64,000 nucleotides of DNA from CAYLLN01 sp040901775 (GTDB lineage: Bacteria > Planctomycetota > Planctomycetia > Pirellulales > Pirellulaceae), in assembly GCA_040901775.1 (NCBI GenBank), contig JBBDYF010000275.1:3433-67432 (forward strand). The letters run 5' to 3'. How positions within the stretch are numbered: position 1 is the stretch's first letter; every line of letters begins with the position of its first letter. Below, one piece after another: positions 24,182-33,147 of the stretch. The position numbers and the translations under genes were made by a program. The notes below the pieces were generated by a model. It worked only from the letters and a program-made list of their open reading frames with translations. It was not told where the DNA came from and did no database searches.

Positions 24182-25081
24182 CTACCGCACCAGCCCCCGC
24201 TTGCGCAGGTAGTTGGCCACCAGCGTTTCCACCGGCGTCTGGGTGCTGGTCATCAGGTAGGTCATTCCTCTTCGCGTGCAAAACTCGCGGGCGCCGTCGA
24301 TGAACGAAGCCACCGTCCGCTTGTACTTTTCCAGCAGCGGCCGGCTGATGGTCACTTCCGCCACGTCGTCGTCCTCGCAGTCGATCAGCTTCAAATCCCC
24401 TTTGACCTCGGGGTTCAGTTCTTCGGGGCAAAGCACATGCAGCAGGTACACGTCCATCTGCTGGGCGACCAGAAACCGCATTGCCTTGTCGTACCCCTCC
24501 TTATCCATCAGGTCCGTAATCAGTACGAGAATCCCCTTGCCGGAGTTCCGCAAACAAAAGTTCCGCACCCCTTCCGCCAGCGAGACGTTCTCGCCCGGCT
24601 CGATGCCCGCCAGATACTCCTGCATCCGCCACAGGCTCGCCCGGCCGCGCAGCGTCGGCCCCGGTTTGCGGCTGGAGGTTCCCAGCGACTCAATCTTCAC
24701 CCGATCGGCACGGCACAGCCCGATGAATCCGAGCGACGCCGCCAGTTGCTTGGCAAACTGCAGCTTGGTCGGCTCGCCAAAATCCATGCTGGCGCTGGCG
24801 TCGATCAGGCAGTAAAAGTGCAGGTCTTCTTCTTCCAGAAACAGCTTGAGGTAGAGCCGCTCCATGCGGGCAAACAGGTTCCAGTCGATGAATCGCAGGT
24901 CGTCGCCGGCGACATATTGCCGAAAGTCGGCGAACTCGACGCTCTGTCCCTTCCGCTTGCTCTTGCGTTCCCCCTTCATGCGGCCGCGAAAAATCTTACG
25001 ACTAACCAGCTCCAGCCGCTCAAGCTGAGCGAGGAGTTGGGGGGAGAGGAGCGGAGCGTCAATTGTTCCTGCAGCAGGCAT
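24182..25081 (-). CDS. DUF58 protein with degenerate VWA fold
   Basis: 299-aa cytoplasmic protein, partner of MoxR ATPases. FADFRQYVAGDDLRFIDWNLFARMERLYLKLFLEEED is the diagnostic DUF58 block. A VWA-like region follows: CLIDASASMDFG (metal-site type DxSxS), then GILVLITDLMDKEGYDKA. Unlike many DUF58 proteins there are no N-terminal membrane helices, so it belongs to the short soluble class. It lies second after moxR, separated from it by a 105-aa unknown gene. Confidence 0.92.
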   Translation of the reverse strand: MPAAGTIDAPLLSPQLLAQLERLELVSRKIFRGRMKGERKSKRKGQSVEFADFRQYVAGDDLRFIDWNLFARMERLYLKLFLEEEDLHFYCLIDASASMDFGEPTKLQFAKQLAASLGFIGLCRADRVKIESLGTSSRKPGPTLRGRASLWRMQEYLAGIEPGENVSLAEGVRNFCLRNSGKGILVLITDLMDKEGYDKAMRFLVAQQMDVYLLHVLCPEELNPEVKGDLKLIDCEDDDVAEVTISRPLLEKYKRTVASFIDGAREFCTRRGMTYLMTSTQTPVETLVANYLRKRGLVR

Positions 25082-25150
25082 TGCTTTGTTTCTCTCAGCC
25101 GGCTTCAGCCGGCTAATCTCCGATTTGGGCGTTGTGACCCGAAACCTTCG

Positions 25151-25468
25151 CTATTCGACAAGGGTTTCCGATCGGATCACAAATTGAGTCAGGCCATTGA
25201 CCGATTCCACGCCCCAGGGGCGTACTGTACTCACGACCGCAGTTTCTCCAAATTCATCCGCCGACCGCTCGAGTAATTCGCATTCGATAATCCCGTGTTG
25301 CGGATAGTCGCTGTCGCTCCATAAGTCTGCATCAGTCACTACGGGAATCTTTTCGATGAACGAGTGAAGACGGTTTCGGGAATCGACGAATTGACATTCC
25401 ACAAAGCCCGGCTGATCAGCTGCAACAAATCGGGTGATCTCAACTTTAATCCCGGGCATCAATTTCAT
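25151..25468 (-). CDS. Small unknown protein in the MoxR operon
   Basis: 105 aa, acidic, strand-rich, no signal peptide. Readable blocks: PGFVECQFVDSRNRLHSFIEKIPVV and YPQHGIIECELLERS, then STVRPWGVESVNGLTQFVI. Small proteins with the HxFxEKxPVV...PW.IES pattern recur in planctomycetes (from memory), often resembling immunity proteins, with no function known. ATG 25468 is preferred over TTG 25474, which almost touches the moxR stop. Lower GC than flanking genes suggests it was inserted between moxR and DUF58. Confidence 0.65.
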   Translation of the reverse strand: MKLMPGIKVEITRFVAADQPGFVECQFVDSRNRLHSFIEKIPVVTDADLWSDSDYPQHGIIECELLERSADEFGETAVVSTVRPWGVESVNGLTQFVIRSETLVE

Positions 25469-25477
25469 CCCCAATCT

Positions 25478-26509
25478 CTATTTCACAACCGATGCCTTCA
25501 CCGGTGCATCCTCGCCCTTTTCGGGCAGCTTTTCCAGAATGTCGAGCAGCACATGGTCGGTATCGAGCCCTTCCGCCTGGGCTTCGAAATTCAAGATCAC
25601 CCGGTGCCGCAGCGCGGGGAGATAGACCCGCCGCACATCTTCAAAACTGACGTTGTAACGCCCTTCGAGCAGCGCTCGCACCTTGGCGGCCAGGGCCAGC
25701 GTCTGCGCGCCGCGCGGGCTGGCTCCCCAGCGCAGGTACTGGTTGGTAATCGGCAGCGCGAACGGTCCTTGCGGATGCGTTGCCAGGACGAGGCGAACGA
25801 TATAGTCCTGCACGTGCGACGCCAGGATCACGTCGCGAATCAGGCGCTGCCACTGCTTGATCTCGGTCCCGTCCATCACCTTTTCGGGCTTGATAACGAC
25901 GCCCTTGGTCGTGCGCTCGACGATCGTCGCCAGCTCCTCCCGGCCGCTGTAGCCGACGACCAGCTTGAACAGGAACCGGTCGAGCTGCGCCTCGGGCAGC
26001 GGATAGGTTCCTTCCTGCTCGATCGGGTTCTGGGTCGCCATCACAAAGAACGGCTTTTCCAGCTCGTATCGCACGCCGGCGATCGTGACGGTCCCTTCCT
26101 GCATCGTTTCGAGCAGGGCCGACTGCGTTTTCGGGGTGGCCCGGTTGATTTCGTCCGCCAGGCAAATTTGCGTGAAGATCGGCCCCTTTTGAAACTCGAA
26201 CACGCGGCGACCCGCCTCGTTCTCGTTAATCATATTGGTGCCGAGAATGTCTGACGGCATCAAGTCGGGCGTGAACTGGACCCGGTTGAATTTCAGGTCG
26301 AGCGCTTCGGCCAACGTGCGCACGAGCAGCGTTTTGCCCAGGCCCGGCACTCCTTCGAGCAGGCAGTGGCCGCCGATGAACATGCTCGTCAACACGCCAT
26401 GCACGATGTCGTCGTGGCCGACGATTACCCGTCCGATCTGCTCTTTTACCGAAGTGTACCGCTGACGAAACTGCTCCGCTTGCTGCTGCATCGACTCGCC
26501 GATACTCAT
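25478..26509 (-). CDS. MoxR-family AAA+ ATPase
   Basis: 343-aa chaperone-like ATPase, first gene of the minus-strand group with DUF58 and BatA. Walker A GVPGLGKT at 53-60; Walker B LADEINRA around 115-122; sensor 1 MATQNPIEQEGTYPLPEAQLDRF; and the C-terminal lid RWGASPRGAQTLALAAKVRALLEGR. MoxR proteins act on VWA proteins, here supplied by DUF58 and BatA downstream. The upstream 413-base spacer probably holds the operon promoter. Confidence 0.96.
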   Translation of the reverse strand: MSIGESMQQQAEQFRQRYTSVKEQIGRVIVGHDDIVHGVLTSMFIGGHCLLEGVPGLGKTLLVRTLAEALDLKFNRVQFTPDLMPSDILGTNMINENEAGRRVFEFQKGPIFTQICLADEINRATPKTQSALLETMQEGTVTIAGVRYELEKPFFVMATQNPIEQEGTYPLPEAQLDRFLFKLVVGYSGREELATIVERTTKGVVIKPEKVMDGTEIKQWQRLIRDVILASHVQDYIVRLVLATHPQGPFALPITNQYLRWGASPRGAQTLALAAKVRALLEGRYNVSFEDVRRVYLPALRHRVILNFEAQAEGLDTDHVLLDILEKLPEKGEDAPVKASVVK

Positions 26510-26922
26510 GAGGCCTCCTCAAAAGCTGCTTATGCGCGGGGAATGCCCAGTGACGACTGCTGTTCGCCGGTCTGGCCCGAATCTTGGGTGCGATTTTTCC
26601 AGCCGTCCAGAAGATTAGCTGCCCGGCCCAGACGGAGACTGGTCGGCCTATCTTAACCGTGCCCACGAGCGAAGTCACCTGCCAGCGGTGCATGCTTCTG
26701 CCGGCGGGAATCGCGAAAGTTCTTGTTTGCGGCCTCCCGCCTGTGTGTGTATATTAATAGTCGAGAAGAACCGAGATTTTCAGCAACCGGGCGAGCGAGA
26801 TCGCGTCGGTCGGAACGGGCGGCGTGGGATCGAGCGCCGCAAGAGGCAAAGTCAATCGAGGGTCCGAGGCGCAGGCGGCAGGCCGTCGCCTTGCGGGCGT
26901 TACCGACTTGCCGGGTGCGACG
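26510..26922. other. 413-base gene-free region between divergent genes
   Basis: Between moxR (minus) and the pentapeptide-repeat gene (plus). No supported coding frame. One candidate plus-strand promoter is listed separately. The DNA around 26735-26770 is locally AT-rich (GTGTGTGTATATTAATAG). Confidence 0.5.
26727..26755 (+). promoter_or_regulatory. Candidate promoter of the pentapeptide-repeat gene
   Basis: TTGCGG (26727-26732), 17 bases, TATATT (26750-26755). The -35 is poor but the -10 is good and in the only AT-rich patch of the spacer. It would give a ~160-base leader. Confidence 0.35.
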
Positions 26923-27552
26923 ATGATCGAGATTCGCCACAAAACAACGGGCGCCGTGCTTCGCCACATCGAAGCGGCTTCGCTGGCGGGGCAGTTCTTC
27001 GAAGGGGCCAAGCTGGCCGGCGCGGATCTGTCGAAGCACGATCTGTCGCGGGCCGATTTCCAACGGGCCGACCTGCGCGATGCGGACCTTTCCGGCGCAA
27101 ACCTGAACGGCGCGATGTTCGCCGGCGCGATCATTCGCGGGGCCGATTTCGGGGGTGCCAGCCTCGAACGGTGCGACATGACCGACAGCTTCGCCATGGG
27201 GGCCGGCTTTCACGGCGCGAACCTGAACGGCGCGACCCTCCGCTACGCCAAACTTTCCGAAGCCGATTTTTCCGAGGCGAAGCTGGTCGGGGCCGATCTG
27301 AGCATGGCCGACCTGGCATGCGACTTTACCAAGGCCAATCTTACCAAGGCCGATTTACGGGGATCGAACCTGAATGGCGCCGTGCTCGACGGCGCGACGC
27401 TATTGGGCGCCAACCTGACCGACGCCAAGCTCGCCGGGGCCGATCTGGCGGGCGCTCGGCTCGAAGGGGCGATCATGGGAGGCGGCCGCAAGCTCGGCAG
27501 CCAGATGTTCAAGAAGAAAGAGCAGCGCCCCTGGTGGCAGTTCTGGGGATAA
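26923..27552 (+). CDS. Pentapeptide-repeat protein
   Basis: 209 aa. After ~30 residues (MIEIRHKTTGAVLRHIEA) come about 30 consecutive A(D/N)LxX-type pentapeptides (for example AGADL SKHDL SRADF QRADL), which form a right-handed four-sided beta-helix. Repeats run to about residue 185, followed by a Lys-rich linker and an aromatic end (RPWWQFWG). Some members mimic DNA and protect gyrase; the surface charge here does not decide this. ATG 26923 is chosen because the repeat cap starts right after it. Stop is 7 bases from a convergent gene. Confidence 0.9.
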   Translation: MIEIRHKTTGAVLRHIEAASLAGQFFEGAKLAGADLSKHDLSRADFQRADLRDADLSGANLNGAMFAGAIIRGADFGGASLERCDMTDSFAMGAGFHGANLNGATLRYAKLSEADFSEAKLVGADLSMADLACDFTKANLTKADLRGSNLNGAVLDGATLLGANLTDAKLAGADLAGARLEGAIMGGGRKLGSQMFKKKEQRPWWQFWG

Positions 27553-27559
27553 GCGGCTC

Positions 27560-30500
27560 TCAACGGCTCTTTTCCAGCGCCAGGGCTTTCATCGCCTTCA
27601 AGTCGAGCTTGCCGGTCCCCAGAATCGGCAGCTCCACGACTTCGACGAAGCCATCGGCCGCCGGGATGAACAGGTTCGGCAGCCCCGCCGCGACCAGCCC
27701 CTTGCGCAGCTCGTCGATCGTCTTGCTCAGCTTGGTGTGCAGGACGATCAGCCGTTCGCCTTTCTTTTCGTCGGGAACGGCGGTGACGGCGACCTGCGGC
27801 TTGCCGTCTTCGGACTGCCCGAGCAGCTTGTCCAGCTCTTCTTCGATCTTGATGTGCGGGACCATTTCGCCGCCGATCTTCGAGAATCGGCTTTCGCGCC
27901 CCGTAATGTGGATGAAGCCTTCGTCGTCGATGAAGGCCACGTCGCCCGTCTGATACCAGCCGTCGTGGATCGCCTGGGCGGTCAGTTCCGGCTGGTCGAG
28001 ATAGCCCTGCATGACGTTCGGGCCGCTGATCCAAAGCATGCCCGATTCGCCCGCTTTCAGCTCCGCGCCCGTTTCGAGGTGGGTGATCTTCGCCGAAACG
28101 CCGGGGATGGTGCGGCCGACCGTCCCTTCCTTGCGATCGATCTGAAAATTGCCGATGCTCCGGCTGGGCGGGACGTTGACCGAGACGAGCGGCGACAGCT
28201 CGGTCGTGCCGTATCCTTCGACGGGGCGAACGCCAAACTTCTTCTCGAACTCGTCGGCCAGATCCTTCGGCAGCTTCTCGGCCCCGCAAACGACCACGTC
28301 GAGCGTTTTGAACTCTGCCGGCTCGCAGCGCCGCAGATAAGTGCGGAGGAACGTGGGGGTGGAAAGGAGCAGCGTCCCACCCACTTTCTCGGTCAGCTTG
28401 CCGATTTGTTTGCCGTCGAGCGGACTGTAGTGATAGGCCCCTTTGATATCGAGCCCCGCCACGCCCCACAGGGTGACCGTGTAGCCGAACGAATGAAAGA
28501 ACGGCAGGATGCCAATCAACACGTCGCTGGGCTTGAGGTGGATGACCTGGTCGATGGCCTCGATGTTGGAGCCGACGTTGGCATACGTCAGCATCACTCC
28601 CTTGGGCGTGCCGGTCGAGCCGCTGGTAAAGATGATCGTCAGCAGGTCGTCGGCCTGTACCTTGGTCAGCCCGAGCGAGCTTTCGAGCACACTGGCCGGG
28701 ACGACGTGGCTTTGCAGGTAGCAGATCGCCTTGTCGGCCGCCGTGACTTTGTCTTTCAGGTCTTCCAGGTAGATCAGTTCGGCATTGAGTTGAAAGTTCA
28801 TCTTGTCCATGAACTTGCGGCTGGTGACGACGTGCTTGATGCCGGCCACCTGAATGCAGGCGTTCATCACCTCCGACGGGACGGTGTAGTTCAGGTTGAC
28901 GGCGACGCGGCGATCGAGCGCCATCGCCATGTTGGCCAGAAAGCCGGGCGCGGTCGGCGGCAATAGCAAGCCGACGAACTGTTCTTCGGGACCCAAAATG
29001 CGTCGCAGCAGACGCCGCAAGATGAGCGAGCGGAGCAGCGTATCGCCGCCGGTCAGGTCGGCACCGGTCGAGTCGGCGACTTTGCTGGTGCGCTTCCGCT
29101 GTTTGCAGCGGCGAATGAACGAGCGAGTTACGGTCATCATGGTTTTGGCGGCTTGTTGGGTCGCCTGGGCCCCTAGTTGGAGCACGGCCTGGCGAACCTG
29201 GTGAACGTCGTCGGGCTTTTCGATCGGCGGCCCGAAATGGATGGAGATAGGATACGGCACCTGCCGCGGCCATTTCCAGAAGAACTTGTCCCCTTTGAAG
29301 CTGAAAATGCTTCCCCACAGCCCTTCCAGATAGACGGGAACGACGGGGGCCGTCGTTCCAGCCACGATTTTCATCATGCCCGGCTTGAAGGCTTGCACCT
29401 GGCCGGTGCGCGACAGGCCCCCTTCGGGAAAGATGCAAACCAGCTCGCCCGCCTCGAGCGCTTCGCGGGCGGTTCGCAGGGCGAGGACCACTTTTTTGGG
29501 CTTCGTCGGGTCGATGGGAATCGCCCCGAACAGATCGGCCAGCCGCTTAAGCCAGGGACTTTTCTCGATGTTCGCCGCCCAGGCGACCATCCGGATCGGC
29601 CGCGAGCTGGTCATCATCAACAGCACTCCATCGACCCAACTGATGTGGTTGGGAACCAACAGCGCGCCCCCTTCGCGGGGCAAGTGCTGGCGGCCAAAGA
29701 CGCGAACGCGATAGACCGTCAGGCTCAACAGCCAGACGAGAAAGCGAATCGACGCTTGCGGGATGAGCCAGACGATGTAGATGAACACCGGCACGGTGAG
29801 CAGCCCGCACAACAGAAAAATTTGCTGTGGCGTCAATAACTCGCGGGCCGGTCCCGCGGCCGAGACCAGCGGCATCCGCAGCGCGGCGAACAGGAACGAG
29901 GCCAGGCAGATGCCGCTAAACGTCAGGAAGTTGGCCGCCGCCAGGATCGACCCGCGCGAGGCCCGCGGACTGCGATGCTGCAAATAGGCTTCGAGCGGCA
30001 CGCTGAACAGCCCGGCGCTCGTTCCCAGAAAGAACAACAGCACGCTCGCCCAAACGAAGCCGCCGGTCACCGGGCCGACCGGATCGAACAGCCTGGCCGG
30101 GACGGTAAACAAGAGCAGCGAGAACAGGGCGACGCCAAAAGCGCCCAGCGGCAGGATTCCGAGCTCGACATGATCGCCCGACCAGATGCCGGCCAGCACG
30201 CTTCCCAGACAGACGCCGGCGATCAACGCCAAGAGCAGCGGGCTTTTAGCCGATTCGTGCAGCGCGCCCCCTTCGGCCGCCAGTTGGTCGATATTGAGCT
30301 GGGCCAGCGCCCCGATGGCGTAGAAGAAGGCGACTCCCAGCGCGACGCGCAGCAGCGGCCGGTTGCCGCCGAGCGTGCGCAGGTCGCGCCAGGTCTGTTG
30401 TGGAAAATCCCAGGGGAACTTGCGGCTCGGATCGCCCGGCGGCAAAGCCGTAATCGGCAGGCTGGTCAGCGTCCCCAGCGTGGCGAACCCAATCAGCACC

Positions 30501-31093
30501 GTGGCCGAAATCCACCAATGCTCCATCCCTTTTTCGCCGGTCGTGTCGGCTAGCCAATTGCCCACGACCATGCCAATCACCGAGGCAATCACCGTCGCCA
30601 GGCCGAACAGGCCGTTGGCTTTGCTGATCAGTTCCGGCTGGAGCACTTCGGGAATGCTGCCGGCCCGCGCCGGCGAAAAGAGGGCGCTTTGAGCTCCCAT
30701 CAAGGCGACCGCCGCAAACAATAGCCCCAGGGCGACGACGGTGCCCATTTCGCCGCACAGGATGGCGACGACGCCCATCGCCATGATCGCGATCTCGGCA
30801 ATTTTGCAGCCGACGATGACCGAGCGTTTGGCGTACTTGTCGGCCAGGTAGCCGGCGGGGGCGGCGAGCACCAGGTAAGGCAGGACGAAGCAGGCGGTTC
30901 CCGCCATCAGCACATTGCCGACCTGCGCCGGGCCGACGTGATCCTTGGCGATGCCGATCACCAGCCAGCGGAAAATGTTGTCGTTCAGCGCGGTAAGGAA
31001 CTGGGTGGCCAAGAGCCCCAGAAATCCGGCCGAGACGAGCGAGCCTCCGGCAGCGGGCGGGGGGTGCGAAGTATGAGCGGGGGCTGCATCCAT
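27560..31093 (-). CDS. aas: Fused lysophospholipid transporter, acyltransferase and acyl-ACP ligase
   Basis: 1177-aa three-domain membrane protein for recycling lysophospholipids. Residues about 20-450 form an LplT-like MFS transporter (FLTALNDNIFRWLVIG). Residues about 460-650 are a PlsC acyltransferase with NHISWVD (482-488, HxxxxD catalytic pair) and FPEGGLSRTG (555-564). The C-terminal ~480 residues are an AMP-forming ligase with TIIFTSGSTGTPKGVML, VEGYGTTELSP and YQTGDVAFIDDEGFIHITGR. In E. coli the transporter and Aas are separate proteins; the MFS-PlsC-ligase fusion is known in other bacteria. Start ATG 31093 follows the usual N-terminal order. Confidence 0.93.
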   Translation of the reverse strand: MDAAPAHTSHPPPAAGGSLVSAGFLGLLATQFLTALNDNIFRWLVIGIAKDHVGPAQVGNVLMAGTACFVLPYLVLAAPAGYLADKYAKRSVIVGCKIAEIAIMAMGVVAILCGEMGTVVALGLLFAAVALMGAQSALFSPARAGSIPEVLQPELISKANGLFGLATVIASVIGMVVGNWLADTTGEKGMEHWWISATVLIGFATLGTLTSLPITALPPGDPSRKFPWDFPQQTWRDLRTLGGNRPLLRVALGVAFFYAIGALAQLNIDQLAAEGGALHESAKSPLLLALIAGVCLGSVLAGIWSGDHVELGILPLGAFGVALFSLLLFTVPARLFDPVGPVTGGFVWASVLLFFLGTSAGLFSVPLEAYLQHRSPRASRGSILAAANFLTFSGICLASFLFAALRMPLVSAAGPARELLTPQQIFLLCGLLTVPVFIYIVWLIPQASIRFLVWLLSLTVYRVRVFGRQHLPREGGALLVPNHISWVDGVLLMMTSSRPIRMVAWAANIEKSPWLKRLADLFGAIPIDPTKPKKVVLALRTAREALEAGELVCIFPEGGLSRTGQVQAFKPGMMKIVAGTTAPVVPVYLEGLWGSIFSFKGDKFFWKWPRQVPYPISIHFGPPIEKPDDVHQVRQAVLQLGAQATQQAAKTMMTVTRSFIRRCKQRKRTSKVADSTGADLTGGDTLLRSLILRRLLRRILGPEEQFVGLLLPPTAPGFLANMAMALDRRVAVNLNYTVPSEVMNACIQVAGIKHVVTSRKFMDKMNFQLNAELIYLEDLKDKVTAADKAICYLQSHVVPASVLESSLGLTKVQADDLLTIIFTSGSTGTPKGVMLTYANVGSNIEAIDQVIHLKPSDVLIGILPFFHSFGYTVTLWGVAGLDIKGAYHYSPLDGKQIGKLTEKVGGTLLLSTPTFLRTYLRRCEPAEFKTLDVVVCGAEKLPKDLADEFEKKFGVRPVEGYGTTELSPLVSVNVPPSRSIGNFQIDRKEGTVGRTIPGVSAKITHLETGAELKAGESGMLWISGPNVMQGYLDQPELTAQAIHDGWYQTGDVAFIDDEGFIHITGRESRFSKIGGEMVPHIKIEEELDKLLGQSEDGKPQVAVTAVPDEKKGERLIVLHTKLSKTIDELRKGLVAAGLPNLFIPAADGFVEVVELPILGTGKLDLKAMKALALEKSR

Positions 31094-31190
31094 GAGGGGC
31101 GTTGTGAAGCTGAAGAACGGCGACGGCGCAATGATGAAGGTGCTCTGCGGGCCGCAATATAGCGAACCTGGCGAATTGGCACAGCGCGAA

Positions 31191-31630
31191 CTAGGGCTGG
31201 GCCAGGACCGTTCCGGGAAACGACGCGTTGGGGACGAGTTCGACGCGCTGCTCTTCGCCCAGGAAGGTTGCGTCGAAGCACTCTAAACAACCCGCCAACC
31301 CCAGCAGTGGATAGGGGATTGGTGGGGCGGAAAATCCGACGCTGGCGGACCACCCGCAAATCTCGCTCTGCGACACCAGTCGCAAGGTCACGGACCCAAA
31401 CTGCAGCGGGTAGAAGTTGCCGCGCCAGGAAATGCCGTGGCTCCGATTCGGGAGCAAAGCAACGCCGAAGGACGTGGCGATGGCCAGGGGCAAAACGGTA
31501 TCTTGCGAACCGGTATCCAGCAGCGGAGAATGCGAAGAGGGACGAATGGACGAAAGCGAAGCAGGCTTGCAGCATGCGCACGAGAACCTGTCCGCGGGGC
31601 GCTCTCTGCGAGATAGGGGAACTCCAACAT
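31191..31630 (-). pseudogene. Retropepsin-like aspartic protease gene, apparently frameshifted
   Basis: The segment LLDTGSQDTVLPLAIATSFGVALLP (about 31510-31430) has the DTG active site and following helix of single-domain retropepsin-like proteases, and the rest of that frame is intact to 31191. The expected start is ATG 31630, which overlaps the DUF5678 stop (TGATG) and reads MLEFPYLAES, but that frame is not the DTG frame; a third frame carries other plausible residues. At least one frameshift, real or from sequencing, lies between about 31600 and 31510. No transmembrane segment. If intact it would be about 145 aa. Confidence 0.5.
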
Positions 31631-31893
31631 CAGCGAGTTTCCACCCAACCCCCAACGCCGTCGTCATCGGCAACCGTGATATATTCCAACTCGACGTTGC
31701 TGATCTCTCCACCGGCCGCCGCAACCAGAGCGGGCAACTTGTCGAGGTCGGCCGAAGCGGCAACAACCCGGGCGCCGTCGAGCGAAAAGGCTACCCACTG
31801 CCCCGCGTAGGGAAGCAATTGTTCGTTCGTGAAGAGCTGGCGATTGCGCTCAAATTCACGAACTTTCAGCTTCGGCCTGGTGTGGGTGGACAC
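31630..31893 (-). CDS. DUF5678-like small protein
   Basis: 87 aa. FTNEQLLPYAGQWVAFSLDGARVVAASADLDKLPALVAAAG matches the short DUF5678 pattern (Y-x-G-x-WVA...VVASxxDL), a family of unknown role. The C-terminus is acidic (YITVADDDGVGGWVETR). Its TGA overlaps the ATG of the retropepsin-like gene, suggesting a coupled pair. From memory, DUF5678-like genes often precede retropepsin-like genes in planctomycetes and cyanobacteria; that should be verified. Confidence 0.65.
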   Translation of the reverse strand: MSTHTRPKLKVREFERNRQLFTNEQLLPYAGQWVAFSLDGARVVAASADLDKLPALVAAAGGEISNVELEYITVADDDGVGGWVETR

Positions 31894-31999
31894 TCAGAAT
31901 CTCCCGACAATTCAATTCCTTTGACCGTCGCCATCCGCACCCAATTCTAGCCCGCTCGCGGTTCCCGGTCCACTTTGGACTGCTTTTAACGGCGACTCC

Positions 32000-33106
32000 T
32001 CACTCCGTCGGCTGCAAGATTCGGTGCGTCGGCACGGGGCGGCCGGGGCGGAACGACTGCGTTTGCCCGAAGGTGACGCTCGCGCTGCGGGCCTCGCAGG
32101 ACGCTTGCACCGCCCGCTCGACGTGCTCGGTCAGCACCAGCGGCTCGGTCGCCACGCGGGCGTTCAGCACCAGTTGCGCCGCGCGCACCGTGCCGCGCGA
32201 GGGGAGCGACAGCTCGACCGGCGAAAAACTGCTAACGAGGTTGGCCACGCCGTACAGCCCATCGGCCATGCCGATCGCCTTCAGGTGCGCCGTTTCCGCG
32301 CCCAGTTCGGCGAGCGAATCGCGCAGCCGACCTACGATATCGAGCAGCAAGTCGTCGAGCGCAAACGGCTGCGGGGCCGAGACGCTCAGGCTGCTGTTGA
32401 GCCAGCCGAGCTCCGCCTCGCCGATGGCATAGGTATCGTAATCGACCTCCATCACGCGGCGGCCAAAGCTACCGCGCTGCTCCAATAGTTCCACCAGGGC
32501 CGCGAAGCCGTTGCCGGTCTTGGCCGACATCCGGACGACCGGAATGCCCGGATACTGGGCGTTGAGCAGGCTGGTTAATTCGTCCGCTTCGGCCGGCGAA
32601 AGCTCGTCGATCCGATTGATGACGATCAGGTCGGCCTCTTCCAATTGCTTTTTGAAAATGTAGGCCGCCTGGGGCGAGAAGCCCGCTTTGGCATCCCCCC
32701 GCAGGATGCGGCCGCCGTGACTCGGCTTGAGCAGCACCGCATACGGCGCCACGTCGAATGAGCCACCGAACAATTGCTGCAGCGGGCGGACCACGGTCGC
32801 CACCAGGTCGGTGCAGCTTCCCACCGGCTCGGCCAGCACGATGTCGGGCCGGGCCGACTGCTGCAGCTCGCCCACCGTTTCGGTCAGCTTGTTGAAGTTG
32901 CAGCAAAAACACGCGCCGGGCACCTCCCCCACGTCGAAGCCCTGGGCCCGCAGGCTGTTGGTATCGACCAGGTCGGTCGCCTGGTCGTTGGTCACAATGC
33001 CAACCTTCAATCCCTGCTCTTGGTAGTGGCGGGCGAGGCGGGCGATGGTCGTCGTTTTGCCGGCACCGAGAAAGCCACCGAGCATTAGAAAGCGAATGGG
33101 TGTCAT
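32000..33106 (-). CDS. CobW/COG0523-family GTPase
   Basis: 368-aa cytoplasmic G3E-family GTPase, a candidate metal-insertion chaperone. Walker A GGFLGAGKTT at 10-19; the metal-binding CxCC as CFCC at 66-69; VLAEPVGSCTD; the guanine-specificity motif as VINRIDEL (NxxD-like NRID). The C-terminal half departs from usual CobW_C and lacks a His-rich tail. Zinc or cobalt as the metal is not decidable. It lies 41 bases from the aquaglyceroporin gene on the same strand and may be co-transcribed. Confidence 0.88.
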   Translation of the reverse strand: MTPIRFLMLGGFLGAGKTTTIARLARHYQEQGLKVGIVTNDQATDLVDTNSLRAQGFDVGEVPGACFCCNFNKLTETVGELQQSARPDIVLAEPVGSCTDLVATVVRPLQQLFGGSFDVAPYAVLLKPSHGGRILRGDAKAGFSPQAAYIFKKQLEEADLIVINRIDELSPAEADELTSLLNAQYPGIPVVRMSAKTGNGFAALVELLEQRGSFGRRVMEVDYDTYAIGEAELGWLNSSLSVSAPQPFALDDLLLDIVGRLRDSLAELGAETAHLKAIGMADGLYGVANLVSSFSPVELSLPSRGTVRAAQLVLNARVATEPLVLTEHVERAVQASCEARSASVTFGQTQSFRPGRPVPTHRILQPTE

Positions 33107-33147
33107 GGAAGGAAGGGGCTGGGGCTAGGGGTGACGAGCGGGATGCG

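Noticed and set aside
24092..25276. A 394-codon plus-strand frame
   Set aside because: Antisense to the DUF58 gene, no recognisable domain.
27243..29438. A 731-codon minus-strand open frame
   Set aside because: It overlaps both the pentapeptide-repeat gene and the Aas gene, which have clear domains; its Arg/Gly-rich composition is typical of a shadow frame.
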